Assembly (NCBI GenBank): GCA_028287545.1
Contig: JAQBPL010000278.1
Location: forward strand, 1 to 17,183
Reading direction: 5' to 3'
Length of the DNA stretch: 17,183 nucleotides
From: Vulcanimicrobiota bacterium
Lineage (GTDB): Bacteria > Eremiobacterota > Eremiobacteria > Baltobacterales > Baltobacteraceae
The position numbers and the translations under genes were made by a program. The notes beneath the pieces are model-generated. The model worked only from the letters and a program-made list of their open reading frames with translations, was not told where the DNA came from and did no database searches. Below, piece after piece: positions 1 through 7,462 of this stretch; positions within the stretch are counted from its first letter, which is position 1, and every line of letters starts with the position of its first letter.

Positions 1-185
1 ACATCGTTGCAGACGGTCGTGCGCGACCCATCGAGGCGCTTGAAATCTTGACACATCGGCAGGACCGTGGCCGAGACATGGAGCGCGGTCGAAGCGGTGC
101 GCTTGTCGGCAGCGAACGACGGGGCACTCATTGCGCCGACGATCGCGGCGACGGCGAGAGCGGCGAGAACTGTCTTGCGAAACAT
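1..185 (-). CDS. Small secreted protein, N-terminal part (runs off left edge)
   Basis: About 61 residues of an open frame read leftward from ATG at 185-183 to the window edge without a stop. The start is supported by GAGAGG about 9 nt upstream. Residues 1-25 form a clear Sec signal peptide: a basic MFRK start, a hydrophobic Ala/Val core and a likely cleavage at SFAA. The mature part begins with a short beta-like stretch containing VSATVLPMC and a second Cys about 15 residues later. The phrase VSATVLPxC loosely resembles the first strand of spore-coat-U / pilin-like secreted domains, but too little is visible to assign a family. The protein is most likely exported to the periplasm or outside the cell. 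The existence of the gene is fairly certain; its identity is unknown. Confidence 0.7.
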   Translation of the reverse strand, partial: MFRKTVLAALAVAAIVGAMSAPSFAADKRTASTALHVSATVLPMCQDFKRLDGSRTTVCND

Positions 186-416
186 GATGTCGGATCCTCT
201 CGGCGTTGTGTGTCGTGCCCCGCGGCTGTCGCAACCGGGCTTCGACTGCAGTATGCACGGCGCACCGCCTGATAGATACGGAGCCTCCCGACACTTGACC
301 GCGCGTTAACCGCGCGTTGATACTGTGCGCTCCCGGGTTAACCGTTACCGAACCGTCCGCTTACAATTCCCGAAGACTCCTAAACGCTCAATCCGGCACC
401 CGCACGTTCGCGTGGC

Positions 417-450
417 GGAAAGAAAAAGAACCGCGCGTAACGCGGTCCTT
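417..450 (-). terminator. Intrinsic terminator of tRNA-Ala
   Basis: Read on the minus strand, AAGGACCGCG (450-441) pairs with CGCGGTTCTT (435-426) around a five-base loop TTACG. The only non-Watson-Crick pair is one G-T. The stem runs directly into a T-rich tract (TTCTTTTTCTTTC). It lies just past the 3' end of tRNA-Ala and fits a classical rho-independent terminator. Confidence 0.85.
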
Positions 451-457
451 CTCACTA

Positions 458-530
458 TGGAGACGAGCGGATTCGAACCGCTGACATCCTGCTTGCAAAG
501 CAGGCGCTCTACCAACTGAGCTACGTCCCC
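458..530 (-). tRNA. tRNA-Ala (anticodon TGC)
   Basis: The minus strand folds into a complete cloverleaf of 73 nt including discriminator A. The acceptor GGGGACG pairs with CGTCTCC with one G-U. The D arm is GCTC/GAGC, the anticodon arm CCTGC/GCAGG with loop TTTGCAA (anticodon TGC), and the T arm AGCGG-TTCGAAT-CCGCT. The 3' CCA is not encoded: the bases after the discriminator read TAG, so the CCA-adding enzyme must supply it. No rRNA gene is adjacent, although this tRNA often sits in the rRNA spacer. I found no convincing promoter upstream. Confidence 0.97.
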
Positions 531-694
531 GATTCCGGGCCTTTCGCCGCGAGGGTCCCGTTGTGCCTGGCAGCCTTGGTCGCACCGTCGGCGAGGGGGC
601 TTCCCGGACGTGAGGGCCGCCGGAAAATTAGGGATCGGTGATCCTCCGCCTCCCTCGGGGAGGTGCGAAACGGTCGCGCGACAAGCCATGCCTG

Positions 695-2761
695 ATGCCC
701 TCGGCCCCGACGACGCCCCTACTCTACCCGGTCGCCCCCCGGGTCGACCAGACCGACGACTACTTTGGAACTACGGTTGCGGACCCGTATCGGTGGCTCG
801 AGGACGTCGACTCCCCGCAGAGTCAAGCCTGGATCGAGCAGCAGAACGCGCTGACCGAGTCGGTTCTCGCGACCGTGCCGCAGCGCGACGCGATTCATGC
901 GCGGCTCACGCAGCTGTGGGACTACGAGCGCCGCTCGGTCCCTGAGCGAGCCGGCGAACTCTACGCGTACTATCGCAACACTGGCTTGCAGAACCAGGCC
1001 GTGCTGTGGGTGACGCGCGACCTCGCCCAGCCTGGACGCGTGCTGCTCGATCCGAATACGTTCTCGGAGGACGGAACGGTCGCGCTTTCGTCCGCGGCGT
1101 TCAGCGAGGACGGGGCACGGCTCGCATACGGCGTCTCGTCGTCCGGTTCGGATTGGATCGAGTGGCGCGTCCGCGACGTTGTCACCGGCGCAGATCTGCC
1201 CGACATCGTGCGCTGGTCGAAGTTCTCCGGCGCCGCCTGGCGGCGCGACGGCAGCGGCTTCTATTACAGCCGCTACGACGAGCCGGCGGCCGAGACGCAA
1301 TTCAAGGACGCGACGTATTTCCACAAAGTGTTCTTTCACCGGCTCGGCACGCCGCAGTCGACGGACGTGTTGGTGTACGAGCGCCCCGATCACAAGGATT
1401 GGAGCCTCAACGCGCTCACGACCGAGGACGGGCGGTATCTCGTCATCGACTCCAGCCGCGGCAGCGATCCGTACAACCGGCTCTTCATCCAAGATCTGAG
1501 CACCGGCGGTCCGGTCATCGAATTGCTCGCCGACGGCGACGCCCGGTACAGTTATCTCGCCAACGACGGTCCGACGTTCTACCTCTACACCACCAAGGAT
1601 GCGCCGCGGGCTCGGGTGATCGCGATCGACGTCCGAGATCGCTCGGTGCGTGAGGTCGTCGCCGAGTCGGCCGACGCGCTCAACGACGTCGCGTTCTTCG
1701 GCGATCGCATCGTGGCGTCGTACCTGCGCGACGCGCTCGCGTACGTCGCGGTCTACGGCCTGGACGGCGTGCAGGCCGGTGAGGTCGCGCTGCCGGGGCT
1801 GGGCACCGTCACCGGTTTCGGCGGAAAGCGTGCGGCGCGAGAGACGTTCTACGGATACACGAGCTACACCGAGCCGAGCTCGATCTATCGCTACGACGTC
1901 GCGACCGGGGAGTCGACGCGCATCTTCGTGCCGCGCCTTGACTACGATGCGAATGCCTTGACCAGCGAGCAGGTCTTCTTTACGTCGAAGGACGGGACGC
2001 GCGTCCCGATGATCGTGACATCGAAGAAGGGGACGCCGCGCGACGGCAGCGCCCCGGCGATCCTCTACGGATACGGCGGCTTCGACATTTCGCTCACGCC
2101 GGCGTTTTCGTCGGCCGCGATCGTGTGGCTCGAGATGGGCGGGATCTACGCCGTCGCGAACTTGCGCGGCGGCGGCGAGTACGGTGAGGAGTGGCATCTC
2201 GCGGGCATGCGCCAGCAGCGTCAGAACGTGTTCGACGACTTCATCGCGGCCGCCGAATACTTGATCGACGAGCGCTGGACCTCGACCCCGAAGCTTGCGA
2301 TCCACGGGGGCTCGAACGGCGGGCTGCTGGTCGGCGCCTGCATGACGCAGCGTCCCGAACTTTACGGCGCGGCACTCCCCGCGGTGGGCGTGCTCGACAT
2401 GCTGCGCTTTCCGCGTTTCACGATCGGCTGGGCGTGGACGTCGGATTACGGGTCGCCCGACGATCCGGACGACGCGCGCACGCTGTTGAGTTACTCGCCA
2501 TACCACAACCTACGCGAAGGCACGCACTACCCGCCGACGCTCGTGACGACCGCCGACCACGACGACCGCGTCTTCCCGGCCCACTCGTTCAAGTTTGCGG
2601 CCGCGCTGCAGCACGCACAAGGCGCTTCCGCGCCGGTGCTGCTGCGCGTCGAGACGAAAGCCGGTCACGGCATGGGGAAGCCGACGTCGAAGGTGATCGA
2701 CGAGGTCGCCGATCGCTACGCGTTCCTCGTGAAGACGCTGGACATCGAACCGCTCGTCTGA
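695..2761 (+). CDS. Prolyl oligopeptidase (S9A family)
   Basis: A 688-residue serine peptidase, the usual size for S9A prolyl oligopeptidases, which cleave after proline in peptides shorter than about 30 residues in the cytoplasm. The N-terminus [20 protein letters not shown] and PYRWLED is typical of the family. A seven-bladed propeller fills roughly residues 65-405 and the alpha/beta hydrolase domain follows. Catalytic residues are visible: Ser540 in GGSNGGLL, Asp623 in [10 protein letters not shown] (with substrate-contact Arg625), and His658 in KAGHGMGK. The proline-pocket Trp is present in GWAWTSDYG. There is no signal peptide. I chose ATG 695 because the family similarity begins there; the longer frame from GTG 638 adds 19 unlike residues. 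No good SD precedes 695: GGGAGG at 658-663 is 31 nt away and lies inside a small hairpin (649-663), so the start is moderately sure. It appears monocistronic. Confidence 0.95.
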   Translation: MPSAPTTPLLYPVAPRVDQTDDYFGTTVADPYRWLEDVDSPQSQAWIEQQNALTESVLATVPQRDAIHARLTQLWDYERRSVPERAGELYAYYRNTGLQNQAVLWVTRDLAQPGRVLLDPNTFSEDGTVALSSAAFSEDGARLAYGVSSSGSDWIEWRVRDVVTGADLPDIVRWSKFSGAAWRRDGSGFYYSRYDEPAAETQFKDATYFHKVFFHRLGTPQSTDVLVYERPDHKDWSLNALTTEDGRYLVIDSSRGSDPYNRLFIQDLSTGGPVIELLADGDARYSYLANDGPTFYLYTTKDAPRARVIAIDVRDRSVREVVAESADALNDVAFFGDRIVASYLRDALAYVAVYGLDGVQAGEVALPGLGTVTGFGGKRAARETFYGYTSYTEPSSIYRYDVATGESTRIFVPRLDYDANALTSEQVFFTSKDGTRVPMIVTSKKGTPRDGSAPAILYGYGGFDISLTPAFSSAAIVWLEMGGIYAVANLRGGGEYGEEWHLAGMRQQRQNVFDDFIAAAEYLIDERWTSTPKLAIHGGSNGGLLVGACMTQRPELYGAALPAVGVLDMLRFPRFTIGWAWTSDYGSPDDPDDARTLLSYSPYHNLREGTHYPPTLVTTADHDDRVFPAHSFKFAAALQHAQGASAPVLLRVETKAGHGMGKPTSKVIDEVADRYAFLVKTLDIEPLV

Positions 2762-2802
2762 AGGGATGTGCCGCTCAGCGGTTCCGGAAGTCGGAGCGGC
2801 TC

Positions 2803-2950
2803 TCAAAGAGGCTCGTCGTTTTGGTAGACGATGTCGCGCAGCGTCACTCGCATTGCCGATCGTCAGCCCGTTGCTCGGCGAGGGGTAGTTGATCGGGCGG
2901 CTAATCGCCTGACTCGCGACGATCGAGCCGTTGACGAACAAAGTTCGCAT
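2803..2950 (-). pseudogene. LamG / concanavalin-like lectin domain remnant
   Basis: Read on the minus strand from 2947 to about 2843, the frame gives LFVNGSIVASQAIS and then INYPSPSNGLTIGNASD. This is the pattern of LamG-type lectin domains: YVNG-strand, turn, then LxIG strand. A shift of frame near 2841 continues as LRDIVYQNDEPL and ends at TGA 2805-2803, matching the last LamG strand (consensus near I-R-D-V-x-Y-N-x-x-L). The match is therefore split over two frames and lacks the first two thirds of the domain. It lies in the 210-bp gap between the oligopeptidase and the InlB-like gene. I read it as the decayed 3' end of a lectin-like gene whose upstream part was lost, perhaps when the plus-strand gene arrived. 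The remnant is short, so chance resemblance is possible. Confidence 0.4.
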
Positions 2951-2971
2951 CGTCGACTGTGAGGGTTGGCA

Positions 2972-3853
2972 ATGATGGATAGGCTGTCGCCCGCTATCGT
3001 TGCGGCGTTCGTCGCCGCGCTGCTGACTTTCGCCGCCGCGGCCGCCCAACAAGGTACCGTCACGCTGAGCGTGTCGCAGCAGAATTCGTCGCCAGCACGC
3101 GCCCGGGTCGCGACGGACCCGACGGGGATCCGGGGATTCTGCCTCGAGCCTTGTTCCGCGCAGTTCACATCCGGCACGACCGTGACGATCTCGGTCGACC
3201 GTTCGGGCGGCTCCTGGGGAGGCGCATGCGCCGGCCAAACCGGGACGAGTTGCAAGCTGCGGATGGACGCCGATCGCTCCGTATCGATCGTCTTCGCCGC
3301 AGCGACGTTGACGTTGAATCAGAGCCACGATCTGAGCGGGATCGTCGAGGTAAACCCCGATCCGCGGCGGAGCTTTTACTCGTCGTGCAGGCCCGGCGGT
3401 TGCCGGCAGGCGTACGATGTCGGTACCGTCGTGACCCTTCGGCCGAATCTCCCGCCCGGAACGTATCCGAGAGTCGTCTTCGGCCACTGGGAAGGCGACT
3501 GCGCCGGTCAGTCCGCGACCTGTACGCTGACGATGGATCGCGACAAACACGTCGATATCGTGTGGGATAGCGGCGAACCGAAAAGCAGCGGCGCGTTTGT
3601 TCTCAGGATCGTCGATACATATCCGGGAGCCTTCGAGGTCACGCCGCCCGGAGCGACGATGCTCGACTGCCGGCCGGGTGTGAGTGTGTGCGAACAGCAC
3701 TTCAATGCAGGCACCAAGGTTACGATCCGCGCGTTTCTGGGTGGAGACGTAGTCTTCGATCACTGGGAGGGTGCGTGCGCCGGCCAGGAATCCACCTGCG
3801 CCATCACGATCAGCGGTGACACGGTGATCAAAGCCTTCTTTACGAAGCGCTGA
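2972..3853 (+). CDS. Secreted protein with three Cys-rich InlB-B-like repeats
   Basis: A 293-aa exported protein. Residues 1-26 form a signal peptide (MMDRLSP, then an Ala/Val/Leu-rich core ending in AAAAAQ). The mature chain is three tandem units, each with the shape F/Y-x-x-G-T-x-V-T-[IL] ... W-x-G-x-CAGQ ... C-x-[IL]-x-[MI]-x-x-D/G ... [IV]-x-[FW]. The units cover about 55-110, 135-200 and 230-290. Each carries four cysteines in the same order (57/61/86/94, 139/144/177/184, 233/240/269/276), suggesting two disulfides per unit after export. This layout matches the divergent InlB B-repeat family (Flg_new_2 type), often found in bacterial surface proteins. No anchor or catalytic motif is seen, so a binding or structural role is only inferred. 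GAGGG at 2961-2965 serves ATG 2972 (6 nt) or ATG 2975 (9 nt). Confidence 0.85.
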   Translation: MMDRLSPAIVAAFVAALLTFAAAAAQQGTVTLSVSQQNSSPARARVATDPTGIRGFCLEPCSAQFTSGTTVTISVDRSGGSWGGACAGQTGTSCKLRMDADRSVSIVFAAATLTLNQSHDLSGIVEVNPDPRRSFYSSCRPGGCRQAYDVGTVVTLRPNLPPGTYPRVVFGHWEGDCAGQSATCTLTMDRDKHVDIVWDSGEPKSSGAFVLRIVDTYPGAFEVTPPGATMLDCRPGVSVCEQHFNAGTKVTIRAFLGGDVVFDHWEGACAGQESTCAITISGDTVIKAFFTKR

Positions 3854-3918
3854 AGCTGGGGCGCGGCGAACTTCGCGCGAGCCTGGCCGCCGTTGAAGCC
3901 GCGGTCGTCCCGTGTCCC

Positions 3919-3947
3919 TTGACAGCCGGTACCTATGCGGCGACAAT
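3919..3947 (+). promoter_or_regulatory. Sigma70-type promoter of the DyP unit
   Basis: A perfect -35 TTGACA (3919-3924), a 17-nt spacer and -10 GACAAT (3942-3947, four of six matches) sit in the 163-bp gap before the 159-aa gene. Transcription would begin near 3954, leaving a leader of about 60 nt before ATG 4017. Confidence 0.6.
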
Positions 3948-4016
3948 CGAACCGTCGCGGCAAGGCGGTTTCGTCCTGCCGTAGATTTCTCGTCGCTGTT
4001 CGGGGGTCACGCGATC

Positions 4017-4496
4017 ATGGCAAATCCACTCACGCTCATCCTGCCTATCGAAGACGGTCAGCTTCCAGCGCTGATGCAAGCGCTCGCGGGCCAGCAGCAG
4101 AACATCGGGCAGGCGTTGATCGATCTCGGCATCGTCCACTATGCCCGCTCCGTCATCATCGACTCCTCGGTGCGGAACTTGCAGCCGTCGCCGCCGTTCA
4201 CCGGCGGACCGTACTCCATCGCGATCATCACCGAGTACGACGGTGACTTCAACTCCTACATCCAGGAGTTCGTCGACAAGATCGGCGACGCGTTCAACAT
4301 CGTGCTCAAGTACGTCGTCGGCGGATCCGCGGTGCTGCCGGTCCAGCAGAACCTCGCAGCGTTCCAAGCGTTCCTCGCCGCGAACGACATGAGCCAGCAG
4401 AAGAACGTGCCCAACGGCGAGCTCTTCTCGGCCTACCCGCAAACCGTTCAGAAAATCCTCGGAGCGTTTCCGCCGTCGCTCGCCGCCGCGGGCTGA
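4017..4496 (+). CDS. 159-aa companion of the DyP peroxidase (ferredoxin-like fold suspected)
   Basis: A cytoplasmic protein with no signal peptide. Residues about 30-105 alternate strands and helices: HYARSVIID, a loop, IAIITEYDGDF, NSYIQEFVDKIGDAF, NIVLKYV. The strand followed by E/F-x-x-x-DGDF-x-x-Y-I-x-x-F-x-D resembles segments of DyP/chlorite-dismutase-like dimeric alpha-beta folds, where a similar 'SNFDG...Y' stretch recurs. No haem-ligand motif (GxxDG or the proximal His) is seen, so it is probably not a peroxidase by itself. It ends 2 nt before the DyP start and shares its promoter, which suggests a partner or accessory role, for example in assembly or substrate handling. ATG 4017 is chosen over the longer frame because it lies downstream of a G-rich SD-like stretch (4002-4006) and of the promoter at 3919-3947. 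Function is inferred only from position and fold impression. Confidence 0.8.
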   Translation: MANPLTLILPIEDGQLPALMQALAGQQQNIGQALIDLGIVHYARSVIIDSSVRNLQPSPPFTGGPYSIAIITEYDGDFNSYIQEFVDKIGDAFNIVLKYVVGGSAVLPVQQNLAAFQAFLAANDMSQQKNVPNGELFSAYPQTVQKILGAFPPSLAAAG

Positions 4497-4498
4497 GC

Positions 4499-5902
4499 GT
4501 GTCCGAACTCCCGCTGGCCGACATCCAGGGGCTGATCCTGCGCGGCTACCGCTACGACGTCGCTCGGCACGCGATCGTCCACTGCGGCGGAACGGCCGCG
4601 CAGGCCCAGGCCTTCCTCGCTGAGCTGATCCCGTTCGTCACGACGGCGCAGCCGTGGACGATGAAACCCGCCTCGACGCTCAACATCGGCATCACGTATG
4701 CGGGGCTGGTGGCGCTGGGACTGAAGCCGCAGCCGAACGACTTTCCGACGTCGTTCGTCAACGGCGCCGTCGGCCAAGCCGCGGTTGTGTACGACACGGG
4801 CGCAAACGCACCGGCGAACTGGGCCGGAAACCTCGGCGATCCCGACACCGCGCACCTCATCCTCACGTTCTACGCGGTCGACGCGGAAGTGCTCGACGTC
4901 GCGCTCGCCTTCTGGACCGCCAAATTCCCCGCCTACGGTATCGAGCTCGCGTATACGATCCAGGCGAATGCCCTGCCGAACGACGGCGTGCACTTCGGTT
5001 TTCGCGACAGCATCGCGCAGCCGACGATCGCCGGCGCGCCGGTGCGCAAGCACGATCGCCCCGACGACCAGCCGGTCGCGCCGACCGGCGAGTTCTTGAT
5101 GGGCTATCCGAGTCAAATGCCGGGCATCACCTATTCCGTGCGCCCCTCGCAGCTCACGCTCAACAGCAGCTTCGGCGCGTTCCGGATCCTCGAACAGGAC
5201 TCCGCGGGCTTCGAGACGTTTCTGCGAACCGCCGCGACCGCGACGAAGCTCGACCCGGAACTCATCGCCGCAAAGGTTTGCGGACGCTGGCGCAACGGAT
5301 CGCCGCTGGTGCTCGCGCCCGAAAGCCCGACACCGCCGGTCCTCGACGATCAGCTCAACAGCTTCACCTACGGCTCGGCAAACGCCGGTGCCGCCGACCC
5401 GCTCGGGATCCGCTGTCCGGTCGGCTCGCACATCCGCCGCTCCAACCCGCGCGATCAAAACGTCGTCACGTCGCCCACGAGCGGACACCTGCACCGCATC
5501 GTGCGCCATGCCATGCCGTACGGGCCGCCCTACACCGGCAGCGGCGAGGACGACGGAGTCGAACGCGGTCTCGTCGGCTATTTCATCAACGCCGATCTGT
5601 CGAACCAGTTCGAGTTCGTCATGAACTCGTGGATCAACACCGACGGGTTCGTCAAATCCGTCTGGCTGCCGACCGGCGGACCCTACGAAGGCAACCCGAC
5701 CAACAACATCGACGGCAGCGACGTGTTCCTCGGCGAAGGACCCGGCACGCTGACCGTTACGCAAGCACCCCAGAAACCCGGCGGGATGGCGACCAACACG
5801 CAGTTCTCCGCCGCCAAGCAGCTGATCACCACCAAGGGCGGCGCCTATTGCCTCCTGCCCAGCATTACCGCGCTGAAGTACCTCGCAGGCGGCGCGGCCT
5901 GA
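4499..5902 (+). CDS. DyP-type haem peroxidase
   Basis: A 467-aa dye-decolorizing peroxidase, the longer C/D-like size class. These haem enzymes use hydrogen peroxide to oxidise dyes, phenols or Mn(II). The distal motif GxxDG appears as GFRDS at 167-171: the catalytic Asp170 is kept but the closing Gly is Ser. The probable proximal haem ligand is His311 in CPVGSHIRRSNPRD, and Arg333 in HLHRIVRHAMPYG fits the distal Arg. No Sec or Tat signal is present, so it is cytoplasmic unless carried by another system. I see no encapsulin gene and no obvious encapsulin-targeting tail; the C-terminus reads LPSITALKYLAGGAA. Start is GTG 4499, two bases after the stop of the companion gene, so the two are probably translationally coupled. 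The stop is only 6 nt from the convergent lipid operon's end. Confidence 0.93.
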   Translation: MSELPLADIQGLILRGYRYDVARHAIVHCGGTAAQAQAFLAELIPFVTTAQPWTMKPASTLNIGITYAGLVALGLKPQPNDFPTSFVNGAVGQAAVVYDTGANAPANWAGNLGDPDTAHLILTFYAVDAEVLDVALAFWTAKFPAYGIELAYTIQANALPNDGVHFGFRDSIAQPTIAGAPVRKHDRPDDQPVAPTGEFLMGYPSQMPGITYSVRPSQLTLNSSFGAFRILEQDSAGFETFLRTAATATKLDPELIAAKVCGRWRNGSPLVLAPESPTPPVLDDQLNSFTYGSANAGAADPLGIRCPVGSHIRRSNPRDQNVVTSPTSGHLHRIVRHAMPYGPPYTGSGEDDGVERGLVGYFINADLSNQFEFVMNSWINTDGFVKSVWLPTGGPYEGNPTNNIDGSDVFLGEGPGTLTVTQAPQKPGGMATNTQFSAAKQLITTKGGAYCLLPSITALKYLAGGAA

Positions 5903-5908
5903 CGCCGC

Positions 5909-7462
5909 TCACCGCCGCCGGGAAGCGAGGAGCTGCAGTCGCGGATAGTCGACCTTGGCGTTGTGCCTGCGGTCGACCGGGATGGTTTCGATCGGGACGA
6001 CCTCGTCGATCATCGCCCACGACAGCCGCGTGCGAAGATCGGGGACGTTCACGCCGTCGCCTTCGACGAACAGCACTCTGCTGGCGTGCGAGCGTACGAG
6101 GGCCGAGCGACGGATGCCGGCGATGAAGCTCGCTGCGCATTCGACGGCCAAGGGGTAAACGGTACCGCGTTCATCGGTTATGGCGGCGCCGGCTCGGCCG
6201 AGTAGCCAAAGCCGTCCGCCGGCGTCGAGCCGGCCGAGATCGCCGGTGCGGTGAAAAACTCCGTCGGCGACATGGATCTTGGTGTCCTCGTCGCCGACGC
6301 CATTCAAGTACCCCGGAAGGACGTGGGCCCCGGCGACGACGATCTCGCCCGCCACATTCTCGGCAACCCGACGCGCTGCAAATTCCGCGCTCGTCAGCGG
6401 ACCGAGAGGGTGTCCCCACTGGGACGCGATGACCGCGACGTCGGTGGAAACGTCAGGCCGGCCGACGAGCAAACCGTGTCCTTGCCGCATGAGATCGATA
6501 TCGTTCGGCGTGATCTGGAGGTGGGCGATGTGCGCGATCGGCTCCGCTTCGGTGGAACCGTAGATCGCATGTGTACGGGCACGGTGCGCTACGCGTTCGA
6601 ACGCTTCTAAAATGACCGGGAACACCGGAGCGCCGCCGCTGTAGGCTTCGTTGAGGCCGTTCAAGCGCGTATCCGCCTCGTCGCATCCTTCGGCGAGACG
6701 CTGCAGCACTGCGGGCGAGCCGATCAGCGTCGTGCAGCCGTGCCGACTGATCGCCGCAGCCAGCGCTCCTGCATCGGCCTTCCCCACTGAACGAAGGTTG
6801 ACGTCAGGAATCACGCTCGTGCCTCCGGCCGCGAGATTTGCGAGCAGCACGATGGGCATCGTTTCCAACGTCGTCGTGCCGAGGTGAACGTTCGCGAGGA
6901 TAGCCTTCATCTGCGCATCCAAAACGCCGTGCGATCGCACCGCGACCTTCGGTGCGCCCGTGCTCCCGCTGGTGAAGGTGATGAGCGCCGGATCGCCAGG
7001 CTCCCGAGCCTCGATGGCGACGGGCACGCTCCCGGTCGACGGCGCACCGACGCTCCCCATCCCCGGAAACCATCCGAACACGAACTTGCGTCGAATGGTC
7101 CGTGCCGCAGGAACGATGAACGCGAGCGCCGCTAGCCGTTGCGCTGCGATCAAGGCTGCGGGCCGCACGGCTTCGATGCAGCGATTGAGACCCGCGAGTC
7201 CCGTCGATGCGTCGGGGACCACCGCCACGAGGCCGCACCGCCAGACGGCGATGAGCGCGATGTACAGGTCGAGCGACATCGGCACGGCGATCAACACGCG
7301 ATGTCCGGGCCGCAAGCCCGCACGCCTCAGGTCCTCTGCCAAAGCGGCGGCTCGATCGCGAAGATCCGTGTAGGTGCATCGACGCTCGGTGCGATCGTCG
7401 ACGATCGCGCACGCGTTCGGTGTCGCGTCGACGCGGGCTTCGAGCTGCCAGGCGATATTCAC
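5909..7462 (-). CDS. OleC-like acyl-AMP ligase / acyl-CoA synthetase (ANL superfamily)
   Basis: A 517-aa adenylate-forming enzyme that would activate a carboxylic (probably fatty or hydroxy-fatty) acid as acyl-AMP. Visible motifs: phosphate-binding loop TFTSGSTGAPK (162-172), YGSTEAEPI (301-309), HRTGDLGRLD with ribose-binding Asp408, Arg423 in LLGRAG, and the C-terminal catalytic Lys503 in NAKVDYPRL. The stretch MPIVLLANLAAGGTSVIPD (202-220) and the YGSTEAEPI form resemble OleC, the olefin beta-lactone synthetase, more than ordinary fatty acyl-CoA ligases. No oleA, oleB or oleD homologue is near, so long-chain olefin synthesis is not implied. Start GTG 7462 overlaps the GNAT stop by 4 nt (GTGA), and AGGA sits about 9 nt upstream. 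It is the last gene of the seven-gene operon. ANL membership is certain; the substrate is not known. Confidence 0.93.
   Translation of the reverse strand: MNIAWQLEARVDATPNACAIVDDRTERRCTYTDLRDRAAALAEDLRRAGLRPGHRVLIAVPMSLDLYIALIAVWRCGLVAVVPDASTGLAGLNRCIEAVRPAALIAAQRLAALAFIVPAARTIRRKFVFGWFPGMGSVGAPSTGSVPVAIEAREPGDPALITFTSGSTGAPKVAVRSHGVLDAQMKAILANVHLGTTTLETMPIVLLANLAAGGTSVIPDVNLRSVGKADAGALAAAISRHGCTTLIGSPAVLQRLAEGCDEADTRLNGLNEAYSGGAPVFPVILEAFERVAHRARTHAIYGSTEAEPIAHIAHLQITPNDIDLMRQGHGLLVGRPDVSTDVAVIASQWGHPLGPLTSAEFAARRVAENVAGEIVVAGAHVLPGYLNGVGDEDTKIHVADGVFHRTGDLGRLDAGGRLWLLGRAGAAITDERGTVYPLAVECAASFIAGIRRSALVRSHASRVLFVEGDGVNVPDLRTRLSWAMIDEVVPIETIPVDRRHNAKVDYPRLQLLASRRR

Noticed and set aside
295..324. 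TTGACC-N18-GATACT as a plus-strand promoter
   Set aside because: No plus-strand gene follows before the minus-strand tRNA-Ala; weak match, probably chance.
649..663. Hairpin CCTCCC-TCG-GGGAGG before the oligopeptidase that could mask an SD
   Set aside because: The GGGAGG is 31 nt from the likely start and no start codon at proper spacing is in frame, so a regulatory role is not supported.
719..2506. A 595-codon open frame on the minus strand, plus other long frames such as 4448-5764 (minus) and 11182-13158 (plus)
   Set aside because: They lie opposite well-recognised genes, are Arg/Ala-rich and have no protein-like motifs; they are byproducts of high GC content.
2770..2800. Stem GCCGCTC/GAGCGGC after the oligopeptidase as a terminator
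   Set aside because: The loop is 17 nt long and no T-tract follows.
4499..5902. DyP peroxidase as an encapsulin cargo
   Set aside because: No encapsulin shell gene is nearby and the C-terminus lacks a recognisable targeting peptide.
5909..7462. Long-chain olefin (ole) biosynthesis cluster
   Set aside because: Only an OleC-like gene is present; OleA, OleB and OleD homologues are absent from the window.
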